Both the position numbers and the translations under genes were made by a program. Positions 43,567 through 53,379 of a DNA stretch of 64,000 bases are shown here, in pieces. The first letter of the stretch is position 1. Each line of letters starts with the position of its first letter. This DNA is from Paenibacillus aestuarii. GTDB lineage: Bacteria; Bacillota; Bacilli; Paenibacillales; NBRC-103111. The notes beneath the pieces were generated by a model. It did not search any database. It saw nothing but the letters and a program-made list of their open reading frames with translations, and was not told the origin of the DNA. The stretch lies in NCBI RefSeq assembly GCF_027789125.1, contig NZ_JAQFVF010000044.1, positions 62,001 to 126,000 of the forward strand. Direction: 5' to 3'.

Positions 43567-43592
43567 ATTCATCTCCTATACGTACGATCCGT

Positions 43593-44732
43593 TTACCGGT
43601 TAGCAAATAAATAAATCGTTCTCATAATTCGCTCAGCAGTATCCTCCAACAGTTGAGAAGCTCTTTCAAAAGCATCTTGGAGAGGCATCGGTTTATCGAC
43701 AATAGAAAAGATACTGTCAAATCCCTTGTCCAATAAGGTATGAGCATCCCGTCCGATTGCACCAGCAACAGCAATAACCGGAATTTGATATTTTTTTGCT
43801 AAGCTAGCTACCCCTTGAGGAGTTTTGCCAAATGCAGTTTGAAAATCGATCATTCCCTCGCCAGTAATCACGAGATCAGCATCTTTCAATGCTTCTTCCA
43901 GCTGTGTGGCTTCCATAACGATCTCAATTCCTCGTTTCATTTCCGCATTTAGAAATGCCAGCACACCTGCGCCAAGACCGCCAGCCGCACCAGCGCCTGG
44001 ATATTTAACTATTTCTTTTTCCATATACGCTTCCAACAGCTTCCCATAATGCAGAAGGTTTTGATCTAGGGTTTCCACCATTTCCATAGTCGCACCTTTC
44101 TGTGGACCAAAAACGTTCGATGCACCATGCTCCCCACATAAAGGATTATCTACATCGCAAGCGACAATAAATTTGACTGTGTTCAGCCTTGGATGCATAC
44201 TTGAGCAATCAATCGTTTTTAGTTGATCCAAGCTGCCGCCGCCAAAATCAATTTCTTGTCCGTTGGCACGTAAAAACTTCACCCCTAATGCACGAGCCAT
44301 TCCTGTTCCGCCATCATTTGTCGCGCTTCCACCGAGACCAAGAATGATCGATTTACAACCCATTTCAATGGCACTCAAAATCAGCTCTCCTGTGCCATAT
44401 GTTGTCGTTACCAGTGGATTTCTCTCCTCGGGCAAGAGTAATGGCAACCCCGAGGCAGCAGCCATCTCAATAACTGCTGTCTCTCCATCACCTAAAATTC
44501 CATAGAACGCCTCTATTTCCCTTAAAAGTGGATCTTTGACGCGCACATGAATGATTCTCCCGCCCGTAGCATCAACCAATGATTCTACAGTTCCTTCGCC
44601 GCCATCAGCCATAGGGACTTTCGTAATTCTTAAATCTTTCCTCACCTTCAGAAACCCTTTTTCAACTGCTTCCGCAACTTCTTTAGCGGACAAACTACCT
44701 TTAAAAGAATCAGGGGCAATGACTACGTTCAT
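43593..44732 (-). CDS. glxK: Glycerate kinase
   Basis: A 379-residue kinase of the GlxK/GarK family that phosphorylates D-glycerate. It begins NVVIAPDSFKGSLSAKEVAEA, followed by VPMADGGEGTVESLVDATGG, and has LGLGGSATNDGGTGMARALG, GAAGGLGAGVLAFL and LVITGEGMIDFQT, all family signatures. ATG 44732 has AAGGTGA seven bases before and begins just after the phosphorylase stop. It would trap glycerate released by the phosphorylase upstream, feeding phosphoglycerate into glycolysis. Confidence 0.93.
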   Translation of the reverse strand: MNVVIAPDSFKGSLSAKEVAEAVEKGFLKVRKDLRITKVPMADGGEGTVESLVDATGGRIIHVRVKDPLLREIEAFYGILGDGETAVIEMAAASGLPLLLPEERNPLVTTTYGTGELILSAIEMGCKSIILGLGGSATNDGGTGMARALGVKFLRANGQEIDFGGGSLDQLKTIDCSSMHPRLNTVKFIVACDVDNPLCGEHGASNVFGPQKGATMEMVETLDQNLLHYGKLLEAYMEKEIVKYPGAGAAGGLGAGVLAFLNAEMKRGIEIVMEATQLEEALKDADLVITGEGMIDFQTAFGKTPQGVASLAKKYQIPVIAVAGAIGRDAHTLLDKGFDSIFSIVDKPMPLQDAFERASQLLEDTAERIMRTIYLFANR

Positions 44733-44746
44733 TAGATTCACCTTTT

Positions 44747-46438
44747 TTAAGCTTTTATCCATGCAAATTCATAAGCTTCAAGTTCAACCATTCCATCAAT
44801 GATCACGTTGTTCAAAATATTAGTGCCTTTGATCGCTGCAGATACAGCTTTCTTTTCCGCAGTAACATTGAGAATGAACGTAATTTTTTCACCTGTCTGG
44901 TTATTTTCTCTCTCCAATGCAAAGAAAGCTGGACCGAGATCTACAACTTTTTGACTTGCATACGGCGAGAATGCACTCTCAGCCTGTCTTAATTGAATCA
45001 ATTCTGACAGACTTTTAAATACTTTGCTTCTTCTTTCATCATTAACTAGCGCATCTCTAATGTAACTAACCTCAAACTTTTCTCGATTAATTCTTCTGTT
45101 AATACCAGATTGCTCAAGTCCTTTATAATCATTTGTTGATCCAATTAAAGAATTGTAGTAAATAGCTGGTACGCCTATAAACGAGAAAAGTATAGAATGT
45201 GCAGCAATCATCTTTTTAATTTTCATATCTAATGTGCGGTCTTCTGCCTGATTGACAAGTGCATCGAAATAATTAATATTCAACTCGTAAACAGATTGTG
45301 TGCCGTCAGTATTGTTCTTATAGGAGACTCTACCGCCATTTTCTACAACTTTATCGACAAGTGCTTTTCTTTCTTCATCCGTTAATATTCCTTCAGTAGC
45401 TCTTACACCGATTCCATCATGACTTGCTAAAAAGTTAAAATAAGTTGCCGTTTCAGACACTTTATCGATCGTCTTTGCCCAGCTCGTTAACTTACTTGAA
45501 TCATGAGTAGTCATGGTATGGAGTACTAAAGGAGGCAGTGCAAACTGATACACCATATGTGCCTCATCCGTTCCATTTCCTAAATAGCTGATGTTCTCTT
45601 TATGAGGTACATTGGTCTCTGTAATAATTTGTGTATCTTTTTTGAAGTAGTCTAACAGGATACGCCAAAGTTTAATAATTTCATGCGTCTCTTCCAAGTG
45701 CATGCAATTAGTTCCAGATTCTTTCCAAAGAAATCCGATAGCGTCTAATCGAATGCTGGAAGCACCTTTGTTAGCATAGAGGAGAATGACATCGGTTAAC
45801 TCCTTCAACATGGAGAAGCTTTTAGGATTAACGTCAACTTGATCCTCGCTGAAGGTTGTCCATGCCGTTTTCAAACCATTTTTCCCCTTATACTCGTGGA
45901 ACAACGGTGAAGTTCTAGGACGTACAACTTTAGAGTAATCAAAATTTTCATCGTGTGGGATAAAAAAATCTTTGTACTGTTCCTCATCATTCAAATAGCC
46001 TTGGAACCACGAACTGCTTTTAGATAAATGGTTCGCTACAAAGTCATACATCATTCTAAAATCCTTGGCAAAAGAGTGAATGTGACTCCAATCTCCTAAA
46101 TTAGCATCAATCTGGCGATAGTCTACAACGGAAAATCCATCGTCAGAAGTATACTCAAACATAGGCAGCAAATGAACGTCTGTGATGACTCCATTCACGT
46201 GATCTTTCAAGAATTTATTTAACGTTTCTAAGGTAGGGACGCCATTTTCATAAATACTATCCCCATAGGTAATGAAGTAAACATTTTTTTGAGTGATCTG
46301 ATCATTTTGTGCCCAGTTTGCTTTCTCCCATTTCGAAATGAGCTCAATCAGTGAATCCAAGTAGTCTGTTTTATAATTTTGCTTATATATTAGCTTCAAT
46401 TTACCTTTAATACTTTGAAGTACTTTATCTCTATTCAT
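44747..46438 (-). CDS. ycjM: GH13_18 glucosylglycerate-type phosphorylase (YcjM-like)
   Basis: A 563-residue (beta/alpha)8 enzyme of the sucrose phosphorylase subfamily. Nucleophile Asp232 in SIRLDAIGF, acid/base Glu274 in IITETNVPH, and the stabilising Asp in FLASHDGIGVR are present. Subfamily members cleave sucrose, sucrose 6'-phosphate or glucosylglycerate with phosphate to give alpha-glucose 1-phosphate. Glycerate kinase directly downstream and a ycj-type locus around it favour glucosylglycerate, giving D-glycerate. ATG 46438 has GGAG eight bases before. Specificity not proven from sequence. Confidence 0.82.
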   Translation of the reverse strand: MNRDKVLQSIKGKLKLIYKQNYKTDYLDSLIELISKWEKANWAQNDQITQKNVYFITYGDSIYENGVPTLETLNKFLKDHVNGVITDVHLLPMFEYTSDDGFSVVDYRQIDANLGDWSHIHSFAKDFRMMYDFVANHLSKSSSWFQGYLNDEEQYKDFFIPHDENFDYSKVVRPRTSPLFHEYKGKNGLKTAWTTFSEDQVDVNPKSFSMLKELTDVILLYANKGASSIRLDAIGFLWKESGTNCMHLEETHEIIKLWRILLDYFKKDTQIITETNVPHKENISYLGNGTDEAHMVYQFALPPLVLHTMTTHDSSKLTSWAKTIDKVSETATYFNFLASHDGIGVRATEGILTDEERKALVDKVVENGGRVSYKNNTDGTQSVYELNINYFDALVNQAEDRTLDMKIKKMIAAHSILFSFIGVPAIYYNSLIGSTNDYKGLEQSGINRRINREKFEVSYIRDALVNDERRSKVFKSLSELIQLRQAESAFSPYASQKVVDLGPAFFALERENNQTGEKITFILNVTAEKKAVSAAIKGTNILNNVIIDGMVELEAYEFAWIKA

Positions 46439-46454
46439 AGTCCATCTCCAATAA

Positions 46455-47558
46455 TTATTTAATTCTTTGCGTCGTTTCGATATCAAAGAACATGACATTT
46501 CCATTTTTCACAAATAATGAAACCTTGGTGTTGGGTCTAATTTCCATATGGTCGATTGTCATGATTTTTGTCTCAACACCACCAATATCGGTGATTAATA
46601 TAGCATGCGTCCCTTGGGGTTCAACGAACTGAATAACCGATTCGCATAGATGATCCGATGATTGCGTTTTTTCCAGGGAGACACCAACAAATTCAGGACG
46701 AACCCCCAAATCCACCTTTTTATTCGTGTATGGCAGCAATGCAGGAACTAAACGATCAGGAACTTTATACTCAAATCCTGTTGCAATTGCATATAGCCCA
46801 TCTTCTCTCTTTTCAATCCTCACTTCATAGAAATTCGTTGGCGGTGTACCAATAAATGAAGCGACAAACTTTGTTGCACTATCTTGATACACTTCCATTG
46901 GTGTACCAATCTGCTCAATAATGCCTTTATTCATGACAACAATGCGATCCGCTAAGCTCATCGCCTCTGATTGGTCATGTGTGACGAAGATGGAAGTAGA
47001 GTTTTCGCGCGTATGAATATTTTTAAGCTCTGTTCTCATGGATACCCTTAGTTTGGCATCCAAGTTGGATAAAGGCTCGTCCATCAAGAAAAGTTTCGGC
47101 TTGATAACAATGGCCCGTGCAACCGCAACCCTTTGTCTTTGACCGCCCGACATTTGTGCAGGGTATCGATCAAGCAATGCCGTAATATCCGAAGCTTCAG
47201 CAGCAGCATGAACGCGTTCCTTAATTTCGGCTTTTGGAAGTTTTTGCAGTTTCAAGGGGTACGCAATATTTTCGAAAACCGTCATATGGGGCCAAACCGC
47301 GTAACTTTGAAAAATCATCGATACGCCTCTATCTTTTGGCTTTTTACCCAAAATATTTTCACCTTCAATAAGGATTTCTCCGCCACTAACGTCTTCCAAA
47401 CCAGAAATCATCCGAATTGTTGTCGTTTTTCCGCAACCGGAAGGACCTAGAAATACGATAAATTCGCCCTTTTCAATCGAAAGGTTCATTTTATTAACGA
47501 TTAAATTACCATCTTTTGTATATCTCTTTTCAAGATCTTTTAGCACTAAATAGCTCAT
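46455..47558 (-). CDS. Sugar ABC transporter ATPase, UgpC/MsmK/YcjV type
   Basis: A 367-residue ATPase. Walker A GPSGCGKTT at 38-46, signature MSGGQRQRVAVARAI near 133, Walker B LFLMDEPLSNLDAKLR near 155, switch His in FVTHDQSEA, and a C-terminal OB/TOBE domain (about 240-367) as in MalK-type regulators. It follows the two permease genes by 12 bases and completes the importer, unlike the sugar operon at 12996-16224, which has no ATPase. ATG 47558 follows GGAGGGG. Confidence 0.94.
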   Translation of the reverse strand: MSYLVLKDLEKRYTKDGNLIVNKMNLSIEKGEFIVFLGPSGCGKTTTIRMISGLEDVSGGEILIEGENILGKKPKDRGVSMIFQSYAVWPHMTVFENIAYPLKLQKLPKAEIKERVHAAAEASDITALLDRYPAQMSGGQRQRVAVARAIVIKPKLFLMDEPLSNLDAKLRVSMRTELKNIHTRENSTSIFVTHDQSEAMSLADRIVVMNKGIIEQIGTPMEVYQDSATKFVASFIGTPPTNFYEVRIEKREDGLYAIATGFEYKVPDRLVPALLPYTNKKVDLGVRPEFVGVSLEKTQSSDHLCESVIQFVEPQGTHAILITDIGGVETKIMTIDHMEIRPNTKVSLFVKNGNVMFFDIETTQRIK

Positions 47559-47570
47559 TGATTTCCCCTC

Positions 47571-48611
47571 CTATACTTCTACTCCGCCCCACATCTGGTT
47601 TACATACTTCCTTACAATAAAAGTAAATATCAAGGCAGGAATAATTAAGATTAGACTGCCTGCAGCGGCATATTGAATGCTACTGCTTGAAGTGCCAATT
47701 GCTTTATAAACAACTAAGGCTAACGTTTGGTTTTCATTGGTAAGAATTAAAGCAGAAATTGTATCGTTCCATGCAGTTAAAAATGCATACATAGAGCTAG
47801 CTGCCAGCGCCGGAAACGCCAACGGCAAAGTTATTTTCATAAACGTATGGAAACTATTCGCTCCAAAAATAAATGAAGCTTCCTCCAACTCCTTGTTAAT
47901 GCCTACAAAGATACTCGACGTGATCCATGCTGTTAACGCGATGTTAGGGATCGAATACAGAATCGACAAGCCCCATAAGGTATCAAATAAACCAAAGTTA
48001 ATCAGTAAGATCGCCATAGGAATGCTAATTCCCACAACGGGGAACATACGAACAATGAGAAGCGTAACATTGATGGTTTCTTTGAACTTAAAATTATATC
48101 TGGCCATTGCATATCCAGCTAAACTGCCAATTGTTAACGATATAATAATTGTGTAAATCGAGACTAATATACTATTCACAAGCGCACTTTTTGCTTTTGT
48201 CGCAATCGTGAAAAATTGTTTAAAGTTATAGAACATATCTTTTTTAAGCGTAAATTCCATCGGGCCATTTTCTTTCGTTTTACTGAATTGTTCAATTAAC
48301 TGTTCGCCTGGAATTGTTACCGCAAATTGTCGATTAAAGAAAGTTTCTAATTTTATCGGATTTGCTGTGGTTATAATGGAACGATATCCTTCGCCATTAT
48401 TATAAAAAATCTCATACAGTCCCTGTTCGGTAGGAGCTACCTTAACGGTAACAGAAGTGCTTGGAATAAGATTTTTTGGAAACTCATTCATTTCAAAATC
48501 GTTTGAAAATGAAACCGATAGAAAGAATATAATCGGAACAACAACGGTGATGACCATAGCAGACAGGATTAGGCTCATTACTGTTTTTTGGATCAAATTG
48601 AGTCTATTCAC
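47571..48611 (-). CDS. ycjP: Sugar ABC permease with an unusual extracellular insert (YcjP-like)
   Basis: A 346-residue MalG-type permease. After helix 1 (about 10-32) there is an extra segment of roughly 90 residues (VTVKVAPTEQGLYEIFYNNG.. to LKKDMFYNFKQF) before helix 2; ordinary MalG-type proteins have a much shorter loop. The EAA loop is EEASFIFGANSFHTFMKITLP. Start GTG 48611 shares one base with the stop of the partner permease (TAGTG), so translation is coupled. The insert could contact the binding protein, like the P2 loop of MalF. Confidence 0.9.
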   Translation of the reverse strand: MNRLNLIQKTVMSLILSAMVITVVVPIIFFLSVSFSNDFEMNEFPKNLIPSTSVTVKVAPTEQGLYEIFYNNGEGYRSIITTANPIKLETFFNRQFAVTIPGEQLIEQFSKTKENGPMEFTLKKDMFYNFKQFFTIATKAKSALVNSILVSIYTIIISLTIGSLAGYAMARYNFKFKETINVTLLIVRMFPVVGISIPMAILLINFGLFDTLWGLSILYSIPNIALTAWITSSIFVGINKELEEASFIFGANSFHTFMKITLPLAFPALAASSMYAFLTAWNDTISALILTNENQTLALVVYKAIGTSSSSIQYAAAGSLILIIPALIFTFIVRKYVNQMWGGVEV

Positions 48612-49480
48612 TATTTTTTGCCCCCTGCCACTGAACTTTTCTTTGTAACTTTCAAATAGATGAGTGAAACAATAAGAACAATAACCGTAGTTGTAAACGA
48701 CAACGTGAAAGCCAGTTTCCGGCTCGTCTCTAAACCAGGAACAGCGTCTACATAAAATGCCACACGTTCAACTAAGAACGGTACCTTACTATATCCCAAA
48801 ACCATAACGGCAATTGCCCAAACTTGAATAGCAGCAATTAATCGCAAAATAATTGAAGTCACAATCGATGGTTTAAGCATGGGAAGGGTAATATCTTTAA
48901 AAATTCTCCATTTATCTGCCCCAAAGGAATAGGCAGCTTCTTTAAACTCCTTCTGCATACCTTGTAAACCAGCTACCAAAATAATCATGACCGAAGGGGT
49001 GACTGTCCACGTATCGATTAAAATAATAAGCAGTAACGCCGAAAAGCCATCAGCGCTTAAAAAAGAAATAGGTTCTTTTATCAGATGCAAGGTCACTAAA
49101 GTTGAGTTAATCCAACCATCGCTAATCAAACCTGTTTTCCAAAGAATCGCAACCGCAGTAGGTGTAACTGCCATTGGAATCATAGAAATAAACATCAGCG
49201 TTTTTGCGCCCTTAAACTTCCTGCTAAGTAACACCGCTAAGGTTAGTGCGAGTACATATTGCAGTACAACGGATATAGCAACGAATAAAGCGGTATTAAG
49301 TACGGATTGTCCAAACAATTCGGATTGAAACATTAACTTAAAGTTTTCGGTTAACGAGAAGTTCTCATTAATATCTATGAAAACCTCCTTCATACCTGCA
49401 GCGACTGGAGTTAGCCAAAATACCGAATAAAATATAAAAGTCGGTAGAAGCAACAAATAGGGGATCGCCTTTTTATTCAT
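48611..49480 (-). CDS. ycjO: Sugar ABC permease, MalF/UgpA type (YcjO-like)
   Basis: A 289-residue permease with six helices. The EAA loop is KEAAYSFGADKWRIFKDITLP near 205. It begins NKKAIPYLLLLPTFIFYSVFW, the common start of MalF-type permeases. ATG 49480 follows AAGGTGGG; the frame opens 17 codons earlier. It overlaps the partner permease by one base and lies 73 bases after the binding-protein gene. Confidence 0.92.
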   Translation of the reverse strand: MNKKAIPYLLLLPTFIFYSVFWLTPVAAGMKEVFIDINENFSLTENFKLMFQSELFGQSVLNTALFVAISVVLQYVLALTLAVLLSRKFKGAKTLMFISMIPMAVTPTAVAILWKTGLISDGWINSTLVTLHLIKEPISFLSADGFSALLLIILIDTWTVTPSVMIILVAGLQGMQKEFKEAAYSFGADKWRIFKDITLPMLKPSIVTSIILRLIAAIQVWAIAVMVLGYSKVPFLVERVAFYVDAVPGLETSRKLAFTLSFTTTVIVLIVSLIYLKVTKKSSVAGGKK

Positions 49481-49553
49481 TCTCGTATTCCCACCTTCTG
49501 AAAAAAATTGAGGAGGGAAAATTCCCCTCACTCAACTTAAATAGTTTGCATAT

Positions 49554-50855
49554 TTACTGTTTTTTCAATGCATCCATTTTTCCCTGTAAATCTTTGAAAT
49601 ATGCAGCATCTGGTAAAGTTTTATCTTTTAAAATCTTATTGAATAGAGCACCATAAAGTAATTTTACAGCGTTCCAGTCGGAATACGATGTTGCAGGCAC
49701 ACCTGAAATAATCGTGTTTTCGAGCATTTTGGAACCGGCAGTTTGAATAACATCCGTTGGTTCAAGCAAATCACTAACTTGTTTGATTGGGCTCAGGTAT
49801 CCACCCATAGCAACCGTATATTCATAATCCACTTTCGGATCCATTACATATTTCACAAACTGTTCTGCAGCTTGTTGGTTTTTCGTACCTTTTTGAATAC
49901 CGACCGTCCAAGCTCCCGCTGTAGAACCAGCTCCCTTAGGACCTTTTGGCGCCGCACCGATAATAAAATCATTTGGCGAAGCCGTATAGGCAACTCCTAG
50001 AGGACCCATGTGTGCAAATGCTAACCAAACATCGCCTTTCTTCATCGGATCTGTTGGTGAAGTGTATTGGGCTTGTTCCGCATAAAAGGCGTTGCCTTTT
50101 GCCATTTTTTCAACGTTTTTCATGGCATCCATGAAGCCAGCATTGTCAAATTGCGGGAATTGCGCCCCATAAGCTAACCCCATACCGCCCAAAGGATATA
50201 ACAACTGAGAGCTCGTCTGGTTTGCAGGGAACATCGTTTTACCTGTACCTTCACCTTTTGCAATAGCAACTGCCCAGTCTGTATATTGATCCCATGTAAG
50301 TCCATTTACCACATCTTTATCCGTTAAACCAGCCGGAAGATATTTCAAAGCCTTCTTGTTAGCCATTGTTAAATAAACATCAAACGAAATTGGAGCAAAG
50401 AATCTTTTACCATCTTTGTTTGTCGTCGAGTCGAACATATTCGTTAACGTCACACCAGAATCTGTTACAATCTTCGAAATATCCTGTGTCCAGCCGCCAT
50501 TCATATACGGAGCCATATTCGCAGTATCAACGACTACAACATCGGTAACTACGTTGCCAGATTGTTGTTCCGTGAACACTTTCGTAATTAAGTCAGCTTG
50601 AGGAATAATCTCAGCATCAACCTTCACGTTATACTTCTTCTCGAAGTTTTTAACGTAAGTGTTCAACACGTATTCTTTTTCAGAAGGCTGCTGCGCGTTT
50701 GTAAAAATAATTTTTAATGTCTTTGGCTGTTCAGGTTTCTTTGTCTCATTAGCCGCGCTGCTGCTTTTAGGGCTAGTGCTTGAACTGCCGCAACCAGCTA
50801 AAAGTATACTTGTTCCTAAAACTACTGCCATGGACACTGTAAAGATTTTTTTCAT
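49554..50855 (-). CDS. ycjN: Sugar-binding lipoprotein (YcjN-like)
   Basis: A 433-residue lipoprotein with lipobox LLAGC (Cys22) and a Ser/Lys-rich linker. The mature protein is a family 1 solute-binding protein: LKIIFTNAQQPSEKEYVLN, IPQADLITKVFTEQQSGN and the C-terminal lobe with GAWTVGIQKGTKNQ. ATG 50855 is at seven bases from AGGAGG; the frame opens 37 codons upstream. First gene of the importer operon, behind a strong promoter with two operator-like sites. Expected ligand is a glucoside handled by the enzymes of the locus. Confidence 0.93.
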   Translation of the reverse strand: MKKIFTVSMAVVLGTSILLAGCGSSSTSPKSSSAANETKKPEQPKTLKIIFTNAQQPSEKEYVLNTYVKNFEKKYNVKVDAEIIPQADLITKVFTEQQSGNVVTDVVVVDTANMAPYMNGGWTQDISKIVTDSGVTLTNMFDSTTNKDGKRFFAPISFDVYLTMANKKALKYLPAGLTDKDVVNGLTWDQYTDWAVAIAKGEGTGKTMFPANQTSSQLLYPLGGMGLAYGAQFPQFDNAGFMDAMKNVEKMAKGNAFYAEQAQYTSPTDPMKKGDVWLAFAHMGPLGVAYTASPNDFIIGAAPKGPKGAGSTAGAWTVGIQKGTKNQQAAEQFVKYVMDPKVDYEYTVAMGGYLSPIKQVSDLLEPTDVIQTAGSKMLENTIISGVPATSYSDWNAVKLLYGALFNKILKDKTLPDAAYFKDLQGKMDALKKQ

Positions 50856-50967
50856 TGTTAGTCCTCCTGGGTGAATTAATAGTGTAATATTCAAAAACTT
50901 GACCGCATGTTTGCTCAAAGTAAGCTTGGAAAAGTCCCCCTTTATTTTTAAAGAAATCCTCCACAAA

Positions 50968-51044
50968 TGGTAGCGCTCCCACAGAACATAAAAAAAATAT
51001 AATCTCTTCCATACTTAAAAATTCACCTTGTAAAACCGCTCCCA
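50968..51044. promoter_or_regulatory. Two operator-like sites at the importer promoter
   Basis: TGGTAGCGCTCCCA at 50968-50981 is a near palindrome with central CG, as for LacI-family operators. The half-site CGCTCCCA recurs at 51037-51044 in a 14-base site starting at 51031, 63 bp away (about six turns) and on the predicted start of transcription. A related site lies at 57211-57224. Confidence 0.6.
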
Positions 51045-51050
51045 TGAATA

Positions 51051-51079
51051 AATATAACCCATCGATTTCATAGTGTCAA
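51051..51079 (-). promoter_or_regulatory. Strong sigma-A promoter of the importer operon
   Basis: Minus-strand perfect TTGACA (51074-51079), 17-base spacer, TATATT (51051-51056). Predicted start near 51044, giving a leader of about 190 bases that carries the second operator-like site. Confidence 0.8.
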
Positions 51080-51156
51080 TTTACTTTTCACGAGCTCTGT
51101 ACCCTTAACGCATATGGGGTTATGAACTCAGAGCCCCTCACACGCATTCACCAAAT

Positions 51157-53379
51157 CTATAGAGTTACTTGAATTTGATTTAGAACCTTGTAAATTTTCT
51201 TATTAACCCTCAAGGAAACTTCTGGACCTGCTTTTCTAGCAACTTTTAGCTCCGTTTGTGATATTGTAAAGACTAAAGTTGATCCCTGCCATTCAAATGG
51301 AAATGTAAGCTCCGACCAGTTTCTCGGCATTTTTGGTGAAATAGCCAACTGGTTTTGTTCCATTGTTATGTTCGCAAATCCAAAGATCGCAGTTAACCAA
51401 TTGGCACCAAGCGAAGCAGCATGAATGCCTTCATCTGAAGATTTTGGATTGGATCCTAAGTCGATCAAGCACGCTTCTTGGAAGAATCGGTACGCGTTGT
51501 CCTGCTCCCCGCACCTTGCAGCTACTATGGCGTGTATAGCCTTACTGAGTGATGAGTCGTGAATCGTATGTTCTTCATAGTACTGCAAGTTTTTCTTAAC
51601 AATTTCGGCCGGGAACAAATTTGGCATCAAGTACAAAAGCATAACGACATCCGCTTGCTTTAAAATTTGCATCTCATTGATTTCAGCACGTGAGTAGTCC
51701 AACAAGATAACTTGGCTGCCTTGCTTCATCTTATATTTTGTCAAATCAATTTCTGGTTTGGTTAAGAAGGTATCATCTTGCGGAAGGATGCCCTCCTCAT
51801 TTGGCCTAGGCATATACAAGTTTTGGAGAAATACCTTTGCACGTTGATCAAATGTCAAATCCTTTTGATTATACTTGTCCAGGAAAAAAACGGCCTGTTG
51901 AACGTTAAATGCCGCCATGTAATTCGTATAAGCATTATTGTCAATATGCTCTGTATATTCGTCAGGGCCAATAACGTCTTTGATGGATAAACGGCCTCCT
52001 TCATTGGCAGCACGGCTGATCCAAAACAACGCGGTTTCTTTCAGTAAGACAATCCCTTCATTTTGCATAAACGCTTCATCTAGGGTGCTGTAGTAATATT
52101 GAACAACGGCAAACGCGATATCTGCGACAATATGGTGCTCTGCATCAGCAGAAGCTACTTTTTGTCGTTTCCCTGTAGAAATATTGATTGCTGCATATTC
52201 TGGAGTTTCTTCATGCCCTGTAAGAGCGCTTTCCCAAGGGAATAGAGTGCCTTCGTAACCATTTTTGGCGGATTTATATTTTGCCTCTTCAATGTGAAGA
52301 TAGCGGTACGTCAGTAGTTTTTTCGCTACTTCAGGCACCGTGTGTAAGTGAAATGGGGCAATAAATAGTTCCGTGTCCCAGAAAACATGTCCCTTATAAC
52401 CTTCGCCAGTTAACCCTTTGGCACCAATACTTAATCGCTCATCATGTGCAGGCGTCATAATTTCCATGTGATAGATGGAGAAATCAAGGGCTAGTTGATC
52501 CATTTCATAACTGGAAGAAATTTTTACTCGCTTATTATCCCAAAACATCTTCCATTTAGCCGCGGATTGGTTGAGTAATTGATCGTAACCTGCTGAACCG
52601 TTCCGTTCAACGGATTGGATACTTGCTGCATCCGCTTCGTCTACACCGACATCATTGGACGTGTACACGGCACTTATTTTTTCAAGTACAAAAGGCTGAT
52701 TCACTTCCAGATGTTGTGAATAGGTCGCGGTCAGTTGGCGATTTTTGGAAACGAACACGGGTACTGAGTCCTGTGTTACTTTGCAAAATGTTGCCAACGC
52801 CACTTGGAGATTGCTTTCAGAGGTCCGATAGGTCGCATGCATGATTCTCTTTTCCATTACACGTACGTTCTCTTCAATTAAGTGCTGCTTACCAAAGTTA
52901 GATTGCTGTGCATCAATGCCTGTTTTTAACGCAAGGGATGCGGGGGTATCGAGCGCCGTGATTGACACTTTCGACGCAATCGTGTGCAAATCTGCTTTCG
53001 AGACAAATCGCTGGAAATGAAACTGGAAACGATGACCGGTTCTATTTTTCCAGACCAGCTTTCTAACTAACTCGCCTGTGAATATATCAAGTTGGCGTTC
53101 GTACCCAACAACTTCTCCAGCTTGCAGAGTGAAAATTTCTCCATCGATTTCAATTTTCATTCCTACTAGGTCGGGCAAGTTTACGATTTCAGTCACGTCA
53201 TTGCTGGAGAATTTGTTGTAAATGCCCGCAACAAACATTCCCCGAGTTTGCTCTGTATAATTTTCATCAAAGCTGCCTCGCACACCTAGATAGCCATTTC
53301 CTTGTGTCATCAACGCGGCATAAGTATTGACCGCCTGTAAGTCGAATTGATTTTCTATTAATGGATTTACTTTGTTCAT
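51157..53379 (-). CDS. ycjT: GH65 phosphorylase, kojibiose phosphorylase-type (YcjT-like)
   Basis: A 740-residue inverting phosphorylase of family GH65. It has the N-terminal beta-sandwich (TQGNGYLGVRGSFDENYTEQ), the barrel motif GHVFWDTELFIAPFHLH, catalytic Glu474 in DVIGPDEYTEHIDNNAYTN and the phosphate-loop region IHDSSLSKAIHAIVAARCG. Overall it follows E. coli YcjT closely in remembered blocks, and YcjT is a kojibiose phosphorylase. Reaction: alpha-glucoside + phosphate gives beta-glucose 1-phosphate, for beta-phosphoglucomutase. Start ATG overlaps the stop of the dehydrogenase gene (ATGA), so translation is coupled. Confidence 0.88.
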   Translation of the reverse strand: MNKVNPLIENQFDLQAVNTYAALMTQGNGYLGVRGSFDENYTEQTRGMFVAGIYNKFSSNDVTEIVNLPDLVGMKIEIDGEIFTLQAGEVVGYERQLDIFTGELVRKLVWKNRTGHRFQFHFQRFVSKADLHTIASKVSITALDTPASLALKTGIDAQQSNFGKQHLIEENVRVMEKRIMHATYRTSESNLQVALATFCKVTQDSVPVFVSKNRQLTATYSQHLEVNQPFVLEKISAVYTSNDVGVDEADAASIQSVERNGSAGYDQLLNQSAAKWKMFWDNKRVKISSSYEMDQLALDFSIYHMEIMTPAHDERLSIGAKGLTGEGYKGHVFWDTELFIAPFHLHTVPEVAKKLLTYRYLHIEEAKYKSAKNGYEGTLFPWESALTGHEETPEYAAINISTGKRQKVASADAEHHIVADIAFAVVQYYYSTLDEAFMQNEGIVLLKETALFWISRAANEGGRLSIKDVIGPDEYTEHIDNNAYTNYMAAFNVQQAVFFLDKYNQKDLTFDQRAKVFLQNLYMPRPNEEGILPQDDTFLTKPEIDLTKYKMKQGSQVILLDYSRAEINEMQILKQADVVMLLYLMPNLFPAEIVKKNLQYYEEHTIHDSSLSKAIHAIVAARCGEQDNAYRFFQEACLIDLGSNPKSSDEGIHAASLGANWLTAIFGFANITMEQNQLAISPKMPRNWSELTFPFEWQGSTLVFTISQTELKVARKAGPEVSLRVNKKIYKVLNQIQVTL

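Noticed and set aside
51095..51140. Terminator after the GH65 gene
   Set aside because: Imperfect GAGCTCTG/CAGAGCCC pairing with large loop and no T-run; not convincing.
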